Counted from the first letter of the stretch, positions 1 to 8,918 are shown. The stretch is DNA of 53,531 nucleotides from an uncultured Verrucomicrobiota bacterium (GCA_903930345.1 CAIYYI010000632.1:1-53531); one strand, 5' to 3'. Translations and numbers: made by a program. Notes: generated by a model from the letters alone, not told the origin.

Positions 1-71
1 AGCGGTTCAGCATATGTCCCATCTAATATCTTCCATATCCCATCTCAAACTACTGCTCACAATCCTACAAA

Positions 72-223
72 TTCAAATCGGACCGGGTCCGATTTGAAAT
101 CAAAAACGGTCCGATTTGAATTTCGCCGTAACCATCAGTCCACAAATTGGATGCCGAAAAAAGTCATTGCAAACCGGTCCGCGAAAAAAAGTTTTTCCGG
201 TCCGATTTGGTCCGATTTGAAAT
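72..223. repeat. Clustered GGTCCGATTTGAAAT motifs with one palindrome
   Basis: The motif GGTCCGATTTGAAAT or a close variant occurs at 86-100, 108-122, 199-208 (shortened) and 209-223. An inverted copy at 71-84 makes a hairpin with 13-bp perfect arms (72-84 and 86-98) around a single base. Copies are irregularly spaced, so this is not a tandem array. Function is unknown; a protein-binding site cluster or a short palindromic repeat family are both possible. Confidence 0.75.
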
Positions 224-237
224 CTCCCCAAAGTGGC

Positions 238-254
238 AGTGGCGTCCCGCCGCT
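238..254. repeat. REP-like hairpin (AGTGGC/GCCGCT)
   Basis: Arms AGTGGC (238-243) and GCCGCT (249-254) enclose GTCCC, with one G-T pair. A near-identical element lies at 38240-38256 (AGCGGC ATCCC GCCGCT), which supports a dispersed repeat family rather than chance. Confidence 0.5.
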
Positions 255-449
255 GTGTCCGCAATCCAAAGTCTTATCCGTTTTATCCGTGGTTAAATAT
301 TCCCCCCACGTCCCCGGTCAGTGGTCAGAGGTATCAGCATTTCATCTTTTACCCGGTCACCTCCCCCTTCTTCGTGTCGTCGTGCCGCGTGAGCCCGCTG
401 TCGCACCGGGCAGCTATTCGACCGCTACCCGTTCGGTTTGCACCCGCAT

Positions 450-665
450 ATTTCGTGGTCAATCATCCCGTCTCTCAACCCTCAATTTCCGGCCGTCAGC
501 TCATGGCTTTTTCATTCTCACGTTTCACGCCTCACGAATCACATGTCTCGTTTCACTCCCGTCCCCCATTAGCCTTTTCGCCAAAAATCCGAAAATCCGG
601 CTAAAAAAGTACAAGAAAGTACAAAAAAGTCTAATCCGCCACCCCGAATCAAGGGCCACGCCATG
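450..665 (+). repeat. Dispersed repeat, copy A (about 216 bp)
   Basis: This segment matches 40734-40940 along its whole length in the same orientation. Both start at ATTTCGTGGTCAATCATCCC, pass through a stretch of repeated TCACG words and an AAAGTACA tandem, and end at CCACGCCATGA. Copy A has one extra AAGTACAAG-type unit near 611-620. No coding function is evident. Confidence 0.9.
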
Positions 666-791
666 ACCCCCCGCTCCGTAGCACCAACCCCTGCGAACAA
701 CCAACTGTCGGGTCGGCTTACTCATTTTCGGCGGAAACGGTATCGCGTTGGCATGGGGCAGCCCTGGTGGGGCCTATCCGGTGGATGCCGG

Positions 792-1682
792 TCAGCGCTG
801 CGTGACCCGCGCCAGCCAGGCCCGGGCTTGCTGGCGCTCCGGGATGTCTCGCAGCACCCAGGCGGCGGTGTGGTTCGGATAGGGGAGGGGAACGAAGCGG
901 AACGGGGCGGCCACACCGCTTTGCTCAAGGAAGCGGCGGGTGTCCTCCACGCTGCTTTCATGCGAAATCCACTGCTCGCGCCCGCGCAGCCGCCGGAGCC
1001 GGAGGATGGCGGCAGCGGCGTCCGATTCGGGATACGCCCATCGTCTTACCCCGTCATAATGGCTGTGGCAGAAGAACCCTTTCCACAGGCCGGCGATTTG
1101 GTCGTCGTGCAACCCGATGTAATTGCAGGCAATGGCCCCGCGCGAGAAACCGCAGAGGACGACCCGGGAGGTGTCGCCGCCGTACCGGGAGCAAATATCG
1201 CGTACGGTGGCCAGGCAATAGCGTTTGGTTTCGTCCACCGTCCCCCACCAGTTCGAACAGTTTCGCCAGTCGCCAGCAGCGGACTTCTCAACGAATGGGA
1301 GGCAGACCCAGAGGAAACCCTGCCCGCCGCTCAGGCCGTAGCCCAGTTGGCAGCCCGTCACCGTGCCCTCCGAGACATCTCCCAATCCGTTGCGGAAGCC
1401 GCCATTCCCAGCGTACTCCACCAGCACCGGCCAGTTTGTGCCGGGCCGCCAGTCGCGGGGAAGGTAAAGGGCGTGGTGGACCCCGGTATTTTCCCAGCCC
1501 GGGGTGACGGCCTGCACGCGGCGGCCAGCCGCCGGGGCTGTCGGAAGCATCGGGGGGACGAGCAGATCCGGGGGCAGCAGGTTCAGGTTCGTCTGCCCGG
1601 CCTGGGTGGACAGGCCCAGGAGCAGCGTCAGGAAAAACCACTGGAGCTGGCGCAAAGGGTTCACGGTGAGGGCATGATACAA
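792..1682 (-). CDS. Exported alpha/beta hydrolase
   Basis: A 296-residue protein with an N-terminal hydrophobic leader (roughly residues 12-28, ending near TQAGQ) and an alpha/beta-hydrolase fold pattern. The nucleophile elbow is G-F-S-R-G with Ser180, and the likely catalytic His is His271 in PNHTAAW. The segment around residues 72-92 (ALYLPRDW...VLVEYAGNG) matches the first strands and oxyanion loop of esterases and PHB-depolymerase-like enzymes. It probably acts outside the cytoplasm on an ester or acyl substrate that cannot be named from sequence. It is transcribed divergently from the DUF1549 operon. The long opposite-strand frame over it is a shadow. Family assignment is fairly safe; substrate is unknown. 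Confidence 0.8.
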   Translation of the reverse strand: MYHALTVNPLRQLQWFFLTLLLGLSTQAGQTNLNLLPPDLLVPPMLPTAPAAGRRVQAVTPGWENTGVHHALYLPRDWRPGTNWPVLVEYAGNGGFRNGLGDVSEGTVTGCQLGYGLSGGQGFLWVCLPFVEKSAAGDWRNCSNWWGTVDETKRYCLATVRDICSRYGGDTSRVVLCGFSRGAIACNYIGLHDDQIAGLWKGFFCHSHYDGVRRWAYPESDAAAAILRLRRLRGREQWISHESSVEDTRRFLEQSGVAAPFRFVPLPYPNHTAAWVLRDIPERQQARAWLARVTQR

Positions 1683-1994
1683 TGGTCGGCTGCCAAAACA
1701 ACCCCCAATCAGCGCCCGCCAACCGCCCGGTCAGAATGGCCGCAAGCCCATGAGGCCCTTGGGCATTTGATCACCAATCTGTTCCAAGTAAACACTTGTC
1801 GTAGGGTGGCTAAATGGAGTATCCTATGGATATGAGCACTCGGCGACCATCCCTGAAAAAGAGGGCGATCTCGCCTGGGATGACGGGCGTTGTATGGGCG
1901 CGTTGGCACGCGGGAGCAATTCCCGGCGTGGCAGTTGCGCCGGTTCCGTCCGCCTGATTCCGGCCTTTTCGCTGCCCGGTTGCCTTTCGCAAGC
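1683..1994. other. Divergent intergenic region
   Basis: About 310 bp between the hydrolase (minus) and the DUF1549 gene (plus). Both promoters should lie here, but no convincing -35/-10 pair stands out; TTGTCG at 1797-1802 with TATCCT 18 bp downstream is a weak candidate for the plus-strand operon. I see no RNA gene. Confidence 0.4.
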
Positions 1995-3641
1995 ATGAAA
2001 CGTGTACTTTTAACGACCGTGCTGGCCGCCCTGACGCTGGCGGGTCAGGCAGCCACTCCGCTGCCGGCCACCAACGTCTTTGAGCAGCCCGGTCCCCTGG
2101 TGCCAGTCGGCCAGATCGATAAGCTGGTCCTGGAACGGCTGGCGACGCTGGACATCCAGCCGGTGCTCTGCTCCGACGCGGTTTTCGTGCGGCGGGCGTT
2201 TCTGGATGTGATCGGCACCCTGCCCACGGCGCAGGAGGCGCGGGATTTCATCCGGGATCCCGACAGTAAGAACAAGCGACGCCTGCTGGTGGACCGGCTG
2301 CTGGAGCGGGACGAGTACGCCGATTATTGGGCGATGAAGTGGGGGGACATTCTGCGGATCAAGGCGGAATTCCCCGTGAACCTGTGGCCCAATGCCGCGC
2401 AGGCTTACCACCGCTGGGTGCGCACGGCCATTGCCACCAACATGCCGTATGATCGGTTTGTGCGGGAGATGCTGACGGCGAGCGGCAGCAATTTCCGCGT
2501 GGGACCGGTGAATTTCTACCGGGCAATCCAGAACCGCACGCCGGAGGGGATAGCGGGGGCGGTGGCCCTGACTTTCATGGGGGCACGGGCGGAATCCTGG
2601 CCCAAGGGCCGGCTGGAGGGGATGATGGTCTTTTTCTCCCAGGTGGGCTACAAACCCACCCGCGAGTGGAAAGAGGAGAACGTTTTCTGGGATCCGCTCA
2701 ACTCCACCTCCTGGGCGACCAACACCGCCCTGCAGGCGGCCGGGAAAATGCCGACGAACAGCCCGCCCGCCGAGGGCGTGTTTCCCGACGGCACTCGCAT
2801 CAAACTGCCCTCCTACCGCGACCCGCGGGAGGTGTTCGCCGATTGGCTGATCACGCCAAAGAACCCGTGGTTCACCCGCAGCATTGCCAACCGGGTCTGG
2901 TACTGGCTGTTGGGCCGGGGCATCATTCACGAGCCGGATGACATCCGGGCGGACAATCCGCCCACCAATCCCGCGTTGCTGGCCTGTCTGGAAAGGGAGC
3001 TGGTGCTCGGCCGTTATGATCTCAAGCGCCTCTACCGGCTCATCCTCAACTCGCAAACGTACCAGTTCTCCTCCGTGCTCCGGAATACCCCGGCTGGGGA
3101 GACGAATTTTGCCAGCTACCCGTTGCGCCGCCTGGATGCGGAGGTGCTGATCGACGCGATCAACAAGGTGACCGGTGCGACCGATCTGTACACCAGCCCC
3201 ATTCCAGAGCCCTTCACCTACATCCCGGAGAACCAGCCGGCGGTGGCGATCGCGGATGGGAGCATCACCAGCCCGTTCCTGGCCTTGTTTGGACGCTCCG
3301 CGCGCGCCACGGGCATGGAAAACGAGCGAATCTCCAAACCGATGCCCGCGCAGTGGCTGCACCTGCTGAACTCCAGCCACGTCCAGCGCAAGCTCGAGCT
3401 GGGGCCGAAGCTGAAGCTCATCATTGATTCCGGGCGCAAGCAGTCGGAGATCACGGAGGAGCTTTACCTCGCGTTTTTGTCACGCTTTCCCACGCCGGAA
3501 GAGGTGAAGAATGCCGAGGCGTACGGCACGCCGCTGCCGCCGGGCAAAAACGGCAAACCGAGCGGGCTGAAAAAGCGGGAGGACTGGCTGGATATCGCCT
3601 GGGCACTGGTCAACAACACGGAGTTTCTATACCGACATTAA
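1995..3641 (+). CDS. DUF1549/DUF1553 domain protein, exported
   Basis: A 548-residue protein with a Sec-type leader (MKRVLLTTVLAALTLAGQA). The first half matches DUF1549, recognisable from the VFVRRAFLDVIGTLPT block and the YADYWAMKWGDILRI block. The second half matches DUF1553 (NPWFTRSIANRVWYWLLGRG, then YPLRRLDAEVLIDAI and the closing LVNNTEFLYRH). Planctomycete relatives often carry an extra haem-binding PSCyt domain; none is seen here, so this is the short form. The start at 1995 was chosen over an upstream in-frame ATG because the leader begins exactly there. It is followed after 25 bp by the DUF1501 gene, its standard partner. Function is not established; a role at the cell surface is inferred from the leader. 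Confidence 0.88.
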   Translation: MKRVLLTTVLAALTLAGQAATPLPATNVFEQPGPLVPVGQIDKLVLERLATLDIQPVLCSDAVFVRRAFLDVIGTLPTAQEARDFIRDPDSKNKRRLLVDRLLERDEYADYWAMKWGDILRIKAEFPVNLWPNAAQAYHRWVRTAIATNMPYDRFVREMLTASGSNFRVGPVNFYRAIQNRTPEGIAGAVALTFMGARAESWPKGRLEGMMVFFSQVGYKPTREWKEENVFWDPLNSTSWATNTALQAAGKMPTNSPPAEGVFPDGTRIKLPSYRDPREVFADWLITPKNPWFTRSIANRVWYWLLGRGIIHEPDDIRADNPPTNPALLACLERELVLGRYDLKRLYRLILNSQTYQFSSVLRNTPAGETNFASYPLRRLDAEVLIDAINKVTGATDLYTSPIPEPFTYIPENQPAVAIADGSITSPFLALFGRSARATGMENERISKPMPAQWLHLLNSSHVQRKLELGPKLKLIIDSGRKQSEITEELYLAFLSRFPTPEEVKNAEAYGTPLPPGKNGKPSGLKKREDWLDIAWALVNNTEFLYRH

Positions 3642-3666
3642 ACGCACCCCCAATGAAAGGAATCAC

Positions 3667-5076
3667 ATGAGCACCTCCCCCTTGGGCAACCGTCGCCTGA
3701 CGGAAGCCGATTACATGGGCATGTCCCTGAGCCTGCCTTTCACCCGGCGCGAGGCGCTGCGTGTGGGCCTGTTCAGCACGGCGGGTATGCTTCTGTCCAA
3801 CACGCCCGGAGTCTTCGCGGCGGCGGCCCCCAATCCGGCGGTCAAGGCGGCGGCAGCCGCGCCGGGCCAGGCCAAAGCCAAGTCGGTCATCCAGATCTTC
3901 CTCTGGGGTGGCATGTCCCATAACGACACCTGGGATCCCAAGCCGGCCTCCGGTTACGATTACATGGGGGAATTCGCCAAGGCGATCCCGACCAACGTGG
4001 ATGGCATCCAGTTGGGCGAACTGTTCCCGAACATGGCCAAGCAGGCGGATAAGTTTTCCCTGATCCGCAGCATGACCCACCGCAACAACGGCCACGAAAC
4101 CGCCGCCTATCTGATGCAGACTGCGCACATGCCGGGCGAGCGGTTGGCCTACCCAAGCGTGGGGGCGGTGTTCTCGCATTTCAAAAGCAAGGGCTACAAG
4201 GGCATCATTCCGCCGTATGTGGTGCTGACGCAGCCGCAGGGACGGTTCTCCGAGGAGGGCTTTCTGGGGCCGCGCTCCAAACCTTTTGCCACCGGCAGCG
4301 ATCCGAATGCGGCCCGATTCGAGGTGGAGGGGGTGGTTTCCCGGGGGATCACCGATGACCGGCAGAAGGTCCGGCGCGAGCTGCTCCGCAAGATGAACAC
4401 GATGGGCAATGCCATGCCGGACAGCGCCCAACTGGCGGCGGCGGAGGATGCCCGCAAGCAGGCCTACGAGCTGATCCTCGGTCCGGGCAAGGAGGTTTTC
4501 GACCTCTCCAAGGAGAAGCCGGAATTGCGGGACCGTTATGGGCGTCACACCTTCGGGCAGGATTGTTTGGCGGCGCGCCGGATGGTGGAGGCAGGGGTGC
4601 CGTACATCGTCATCAATTACCCGGGGGGCTGGGACACCCACAGCAACCATTTTGCCACCATGCGCCGGCAGTGCCCGCAGTTGGACCAGGGGCTGGCCAT
4701 GCTGCTGCAGGATCTGAAGGACCACGGCCTGCTGGAGACCACCATCGTCTGGTGCTGCGGCGAATTTGGCCGCGGACCCAAGGTGGACTGGCAGCCGCCC
4801 TGGAATGGCGGCCGCAACCACTATGGCAATGTGTTCACCGCGCTGGTGGCCGGGGGCGGCTTCAAGGGCGGACACATTGTGGGGGCGTCCGACGCGAAGG
4901 CGGAGGAGGTCAAGGACCGGCCGGTGTACCCGGTGGACCTGCTGGGGAGCATCTACAAGCTGAGCGGCATCGACGCGACCGCCAAGCTGCCCCACCCCAT
5001 GGGGGTGGAGGCGCACGTGCTGCCGGGGGCGGGCGAAGGGGTGAAGTCAGCCGGCATACTGACCGAAATCATGTGA
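3667..5076 (+). CDS. DUF1501 domain protein with Tat-type leader
   Basis: A 469-residue DUF1501 protein, a family related to alkaline phosphatase/sulfatase-like folds. The leader contains T-R-R-E-A-L followed by a hydrophobic stretch and AAA sites (residues about 26-55), which suggests twin-arginine export. The conserved start of the mature domain is seen as WGGMSHNDTWDPKP, and later blocks include NYPGGWDTHSNH and VWCCGEFGRGPKV. A good ribosome site (GAAAGGA, 3655-3661) lies 5 bp before the ATG. It sits between DUF1549/1553 and PPC genes with very short gaps, so the three are probably one transcript. The biochemical role of the family is unknown. Confidence 0.9.
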   Translation: MSTSPLGNRRLTEADYMGMSLSLPFTRREALRVGLFSTAGMLLSNTPGVFAAAAPNPAVKAAAAAPGQAKAKSVIQIFLWGGMSHNDTWDPKPASGYDYMGEFAKAIPTNVDGIQLGELFPNMAKQADKFSLIRSMTHRNNGHETAAYLMQTAHMPGERLAYPSVGAVFSHFKSKGYKGIIPPYVVLTQPQGRFSEEGFLGPRSKPFATGSDPNAARFEVEGVVSRGITDDRQKVRRELLRKMNTMGNAMPDSAQLAAAEDARKQAYELILGPGKEVFDLSKEKPELRDRYGRHTFGQDCLAARRMVEAGVPYIVINYPGGWDTHSNHFATMRRQCPQLDQGLAMLLQDLKDHGLLETTIVWCCGEFGRGPKVDWQPPWNGGRNHYGNVFTALVAGGGFKGGHIVGASDAKAEEVKDRPVYPVDLLGSIYKLSGIDATAKLPHPMGVEAHVLPGAGEGVKSAGILTEIM

Positions 5077-5095
5077 GGAGTGCAGGGTAAGACTT

Positions 5096-7312
5096 ATGAG
5101 CAAACTTCAATGGCTGGCAGTGCTGGGTCTGGCGGTTGGGCTGGTGACGCCCGGCGCGCGGGGGCAGACGCGCCCCTACATCGGCTATGCCTATCCCGCC
5201 GGCGGCCAGCAGGGAACCACCTTCGAAATCCGGCTGGGCGGGCAGGGGCTTGAGGATGTCAGCGGGGTGCGTGTGTCGGGCGACGGGGTCACAGCCCGCG
5301 TGACGGAGTACTTCCGGCGGCTGAGCCCGCAGGAGATCCAGTTGTTAAGCGAGCAGACCCGGGATTTGCGCAAAGCCAAAAAAGGCCCCACCGACATGAT
5401 GGCTCCGGCCATGATGGCGGAAACGCCCATGATGATGATGGATGGCCCGGCGGCGGGCAAAACCGGCTCTGTTTCCGGCCCGGCCGCCACCTCCAACCTG
5501 ATTGCCCGGCTGGAGCGGCGCATACGCGAGAATGTGCAGACCCCGGCCTGTGCCTCCATCGCGAACCTGGCGCTGCTGCAAGTGAAGATTGCCGCCGACG
5601 CGCCGCCCGGGGAACGCGAGCTGCGGCTGGTGACCCCGCGCGGCATCTCCAACCCGCTTATGTTCCACGTCGGCCAGTTGCCCGAGGTGGCGCGCAAGCC
5701 GATGCTCACCTGCTCCCTCCAGATTCTGGGCAAGGAGGCGCTCGCCTTGCGCAAGCGCCCGCCGGAGGAAGCCGAGGTGAAAATATCCGTTCCCTGCACC
5801 GCCAATGGCCAGATCGCCTCCGGCGAGGTGAACAGCTATCGTTTTGCGGCTCGCAAAGGGCAGCGGTTGGTCATTTCCACCCAGGGACGGCAACTGATCC
5901 CCTACATTGCGGACGCGGTTCCCGGCTGGTTCCAGCCGGTGCTCGCGCTCCAGGATGCCCAGGGCAAGGAGGTGGCCTTTGATGACGACTTCCGCTTCAA
6001 GCCCGATCCGGTGATTTTTTACGAGGTGCCCAAGGACGGGGAATATGTCTTCACCATCCGCGACAGCATCTACCGTGGGCGCGAGGATTTTGTGTATCGC
6101 GTCTCCATTGGCGAGCTGCCCTTCATCACCGGCATCTATCCGTTGGGTGGACAGACGGGCGTGGTGGCGGCGGTAAAAATGAAGGGTTGGAATCTGGCGG
6201 ATGCCTCGCTCTCCCTGCCACCCAAATCGGCCGGGCCGGGGCTCCTGTCAGTTAGCGCCCAGGGGAAGCGGTTGGTATCCAACCGGGTGCCGTTCATGCT
6301 CGATACCTTGCCGGAGATATTCGATTTGGAGGCCAACGAAACCCAGGCCCGCGCCCAGAAGGTGCACCCGCCCGTGATCATCAATGGCCGCGTGGATAAG
6401 GATGGGGACTGGGATGTTTACCAATTCACCGGCCATGCAGGTGAGCAGATCGCCGTGGAGGTGGATTCCCGTCGGCTGGATTCCCCGCTGGATTCCGTGA
6501 TCAAGCTGACTGACATCAACGGTAAATTGCTGGCGTTCAGCGATGACCGCGACGATATGGAGGCCGGGGTCAACACGCATCACGCGGATTCCTTTTTCCT
6601 GGCCAAGCTGCCCGCCGAGGGGCAGTACTTTGTTCACATTGGCGATACTGCCCGCCAGGGCGGTGAGGAGTATGCCTACCGCCTGCGCATCAGTGCCCCG
6701 CAGCCTGATTTCGCGCTCCGCGTGGTGCCCTCCAGTGTCAGCCTGCGTGGGAAGAACACCGCCACCCTCACCGTGCATCTCGCCCGGAAAGATGGGCTGA
6801 CTGGGCCGATCAAATTGTCATTGCTGGATCCCCCGGCAGGTCTTTCGGCTGCTCCGGTCACCCTGACCGGTACCCAGACCGTGGCGCGGCTGACGCTGAA
6901 GAGTGACGTGGTCTCCCTGAGGGAACCGGTCCGGCTGACCTTGGTTGGCAGCGCCACAGTGCGGACTCAGGAAGTGGTGCGGGCGGCTTTGCCTGCCGAA
7001 GACCGGATGCAGGCCTTTCTGTGGCGGCACCTCGTGCCCGCGCAGGATCTGGAGGTGCTGGTGTTTGATCCCACCTATGAGCCGCCGGCCAAACGCATTC
7101 CCCGGCCACGCCCGCCGGTGGTGACCAATGCCGTGGTGGTTGCGGTGGCCACGAACAGTGTTGGTGGCACCAATGCGGTGGCGGCCAAGCCCAAGTTTTC
7201 CAAACAGCAGATTGTGGGGCGGCTGCGACAGCTCAAGCTGCTGTACGAGGAGGGGTTGCTCACCGACGATTTCTACGATGAGCGGGTGACCGAGTGTGAG
7301 ACCACCCTGTAG
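5096..7312 (+). CDS. Exported PPC-domain protein with a SHOCT-like tail
   Basis: A 738-residue protein with a Sec leader (MSKLQWLAVLGLAVGLVTPGARG). It opens with an IPT/TIG-like segment (YAYPAGGQQGTTFEIRLGGQGL). It has two pre-peptidase C-terminal (PPC) type domains, around residues 235-350 (VNSYRFAARKGQRLVISTQG ... FTIRDSIYRGREDFVYRVSIG) and 425-550 (DWDVYQFTGHAGEQIAVEV ... YFVHIGDTARQGGEEYAYRLRI). A low-complexity stretch of Thr-Asn-Ala-Val (about 670-700) leads to a final 35 residues (QIVGRLRQLKLLYEEGLLTDDFYDERV) that resemble a SHOCT module. GAGGAG at 5075-5080 overlaps the previous gene's stop region, consistent with coupling. It is likely a surface accessory of the DUF1549/DUF1501 pair; its role is unknown. 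Confidence 0.85.
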   Translation: MSKLQWLAVLGLAVGLVTPGARGQTRPYIGYAYPAGGQQGTTFEIRLGGQGLEDVSGVRVSGDGVTARVTEYFRRLSPQEIQLLSEQTRDLRKAKKGPTDMMAPAMMAETPMMMMDGPAAGKTGSVSGPAATSNLIARLERRIRENVQTPACASIANLALLQVKIAADAPPGERELRLVTPRGISNPLMFHVGQLPEVARKPMLTCSLQILGKEALALRKRPPEEAEVKISVPCTANGQIASGEVNSYRFAARKGQRLVISTQGRQLIPYIADAVPGWFQPVLALQDAQGKEVAFDDDFRFKPDPVIFYEVPKDGEYVFTIRDSIYRGREDFVYRVSIGELPFITGIYPLGGQTGVVAAVKMKGWNLADASLSLPPKSAGPGLLSVSAQGKRLVSNRVPFMLDTLPEIFDLEANETQARAQKVHPPVIINGRVDKDGDWDVYQFTGHAGEQIAVEVDSRRLDSPLDSVIKLTDINGKLLAFSDDRDDMEAGVNTHHADSFFLAKLPAEGQYFVHIGDTARQGGEEYAYRLRISAPQPDFALRVVPSSVSLRGKNTATLTVHLARKDGLTGPIKLSLLDPPAGLSAAPVTLTGTQTVARLTLKSDVVSLREPVRLTLVGSATVRTQEVVRAALPAEDRMQAFLWRHLVPAQDLEVLVFDPTYEPPAKRIPRPRPPVVTNAVVVAVATNSVGGTNAVAAKPKFSKQQIVGRLRQLKLLYEEGLLTDDFYDERVTECETTL

Positions 7313-7330
7313 CCGGGCAACCCGGTGGCC

Positions 7331-8395
7331 TCAGGGTTTCGGGTTTAACCGCACCTCGCGCCCCTGGCGGGCGGATTCGTAAAGCGCGTCGAGAATCTGT
7401 TGGACCTTCAGGGATTCGCCCATCGGCACCAGGGTGGGCTTGTTGTCCAGGACCGCCTGCACAAAATGGTGCGTGCGATCCTCTTGGAAGGACGTTTTGG
7501 GTAGGCTTAACAGGGTGGAATCATAGCCCAGGGGGCCGGGGCGGTAGAGCCGCGCCGGGAACAGGCTCAGGCCGGCGGTGGTGCCCAGCAGATCAATGCC
7601 GTATTCCCGGGCATCAGCGGCGTGATGGGCAGCCCAGCTGCTCTCCAAGGTCAGGCACCGGCCGCTTTTCAGCCGGATGAAGGCGCTGGCGAAATCCTCC
7701 ACCGTGAACGGCTTCAGGGGATCAATCTCGCTGCGGCCCCACTCAAAATCGCCCAGGCCCCGGGGGCCAAAGCGGGCGTGCGTGACCGCGCTCACGCTGA
7801 CCGCCTCAAACTCACCCATCAAATGCAGGGTGGCATCCAGCAGGTGGACGCCGATGTCCGCCGCACAACCGCCGCCCGCCAGTTCCTTCCGGGTGAACCA
7901 GGAACCGATGCGGGGAATGCCCTGGCGACGGAGCCAAAAACAGCGGCCGTGGTAGATTTCGCCGGCCTCGCCGCGCTGCAAAAAGTGGCGGGCGATCTGA
8001 GTGTGCTGGTTGAAGCGGAAGTTCTGGGCCACCATCAGCGTCCGCTTCATTTTCTCCGCTGCCGCCACCATGCGGGCGCCCTCCCGGGCATTGAGGGCCA
8101 TTGGTTTTTCCACCAGCACATGCTTGCGGGCCTGGAGCGCGCTCAGGGTGACGGGGGCGTGCAGGTGGTTCGGCAGGGCCACAATGACGGCGTCGATATC
8201 CGGTTGGTCCAGCAGTTCCAGGTAGTCGGCGTAAAGGCGGGCGATCTTGAAGCGATCGCAGGCCTCCTTGCCTCGCCGTGGATTAAGCTCTGCCACCGCC
8301 ACACAGGCGGCTCGTGCGCAATGGGTGAGGCTATTGATATGTTCGAGGCCGATGGCTCCGGCCCCGATAACCGCACAGCGAAGTTTGTCGCCCAT
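7331..8395 (-). CDS. Gfo/Idh/MocA-family oxidoreductase
   Basis: A 354-residue cytoplasmic-type NAD(P)-dependent oxidoreductase. The Rossmann motif GAGAIG is at residues 11-16, and the family's EKP motif at 96-98 (VEKPMAL). The C-terminal half has the usual mixed sheet, with GGGCAADIGVHLLDATLHLMG carrying the D-x-x-x-H pair expected at the active site. Members oxidise or reduce sugars, inositols and related polyols; the substrate cannot be read from sequence. Unlike the second family member at 23903-25231 it lacks an export leader. It converges with the PPC gene (18 bp gap) and diverges from the lipoprotein gene. Confidence 0.88.
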   Translation of the reverse strand: MGDKLRCAVIGAGAIGLEHINSLTHCARAACVAVAELNPRRGKEACDRFKIARLYADYLELLDQPDIDAVIVALPNHLHAPVTLSALQARKHVLVEKPMALNAREGARMVAAAEKMKRTLMVAQNFRFNQHTQIARHFLQRGEAGEIYHGRCFWLRRQGIPRIGSWFTRKELAGGGCAADIGVHLLDATLHLMGEFEAVSVSAVTHARFGPRGLGDFEWGRSEIDPLKPFTVEDFASAFIRLKSGRCLTLESSWAAHHAADAREYGIDLLGTTAGLSLFPARLYRPGPLGYDSTLLSLPKTSFQEDRTHHFVQAVLDNKPTLVPMGESLKVQQILDALYESARQGREVRLNPKP

Positions 8396-8484
8396 AGGTC
8401 TTTGGCTTTAATTGCCTTACGATGGGAACGGTGTTTCTTAGTGGCTAATCATTCGTTTATAGTCTATATTTTTCCCGGGTCAAT

Positions 8485-8500
8485 CGTGAAATGGTTCACG
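8485..8500. promoter_or_regulatory. Short palindrome CGTGAA-N4-TTCACG
   Basis: Perfect 6-bp arms (8485-8490, 8495-8500) lie 45 bp upstream of the lipoprotein start, in the divergent intergenic region. It may be an operator; no regulator can be assigned. Confidence 0.35.
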
Positions 8501-8544
8501 GGGCCCTCAAAAACACAACAACACGTAACGGTATCATTCCTAAA

Positions 8545-8904
8545 ATGAAAAAGTTAACTTGGTTCGTCGGGTCGGTCGTCCTCGGTTTGGCCTTGGGCTT
8601 GGTGGGATGCGGTCAAAAGCAGGCGGTGGAAACTTCCGCCTTGGAAAGCTCCTTCAAGTCGGCGGAACCCGCTGCGCAAACCACGGTGGGTAAAGCGGTG
8701 GAAGCCATCAAGAAGGCTGATTATCCGGCCGCGCTGGCCGAATTGCAGAAGCTCGCCGCTGATGCCAAGCTCACGCCCGAGCAGCAGACCGCCGTCAAGG
8801 ATATCATCGAGCAGTTGAAAAAACTCGCGGCGGAAACGTTGAAGCAGGCCAGCGAAGGTGCGAACAAAGCCGCTGGTGATCTGCAAAAAACCCTGACCAA
8901 GTAA
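8545..8904 (+). CDS. Small lipoprotein, helical
   Basis: A 119-residue predicted lipoprotein. The leader MKKLTWFVGSVVLGLALGLVGC ends in the lipobox LVGC with Cys22 as the acylated residue. The mature part is Ala/Lys/Glu-rich and almost certainly helical, with heptad-like spacing (KAVEAIKKADYPAALAELQKLAAD, then IIEQLKKLAAETLKQASEGANKAAGDLQ). The start was set at 8545, because the frame extends upstream to 8491 without a leader and only this Met gives one. It is 14 bp from the next gene, with which it probably forms an operon. No named family is recognised. Confidence 0.8.
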   Translation: MKKLTWFVGSVVLGLALGLVGCGQKQAVETSALESSFKSAEPAAQTTVGKAVEAIKKADYPAALAELQKLAADAKLTPEQQTAVKDIIEQLKKLAAETLKQASEGANKAAGDLQKTLTK

Positions 8905-8918
8905 GCTCCTGTCCGACC

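Larger units (their letters stand above)
1..791. other. Gene-free region rich in short repeats
   Basis: I see no credible gene here. Open frames in this stretch have no recognisable domain, and one of them is built from a repeat that recurs 40 kb away. The stretch holds a family of GGTCCGATTTGAAAT motifs (72-223), a REP-like hairpin (238-254), one TCCGTGGTTAA-type repeat (274-297) and copy A of a roughly 210-bp dispersed repeat (450-665). From 666 to 791 there is only the 3' flank of the convergent hydrolase gene. Confidence 0.7.

Noticed and set aside
94-666. A 190-codon plus-strand frame in the first 700 bases
   Set aside because: Most of it is built from the dispersed repeats, and copy B of the repeat does not keep the same reading frame as a gene.
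663-1835. A 390-codon plus-strand frame opposite the exported hydrolase
   Set aside because: The minus strand encodes a leader, G-F-S-R-G and a catalytic His; the plus-strand product has no family features.
7313-7325. CCGGG/CCCGG hairpin between the PPC and oxidoreductase genes
   Set aside because: Only a 5-bp stem with no T-run; too weak to call a terminator.
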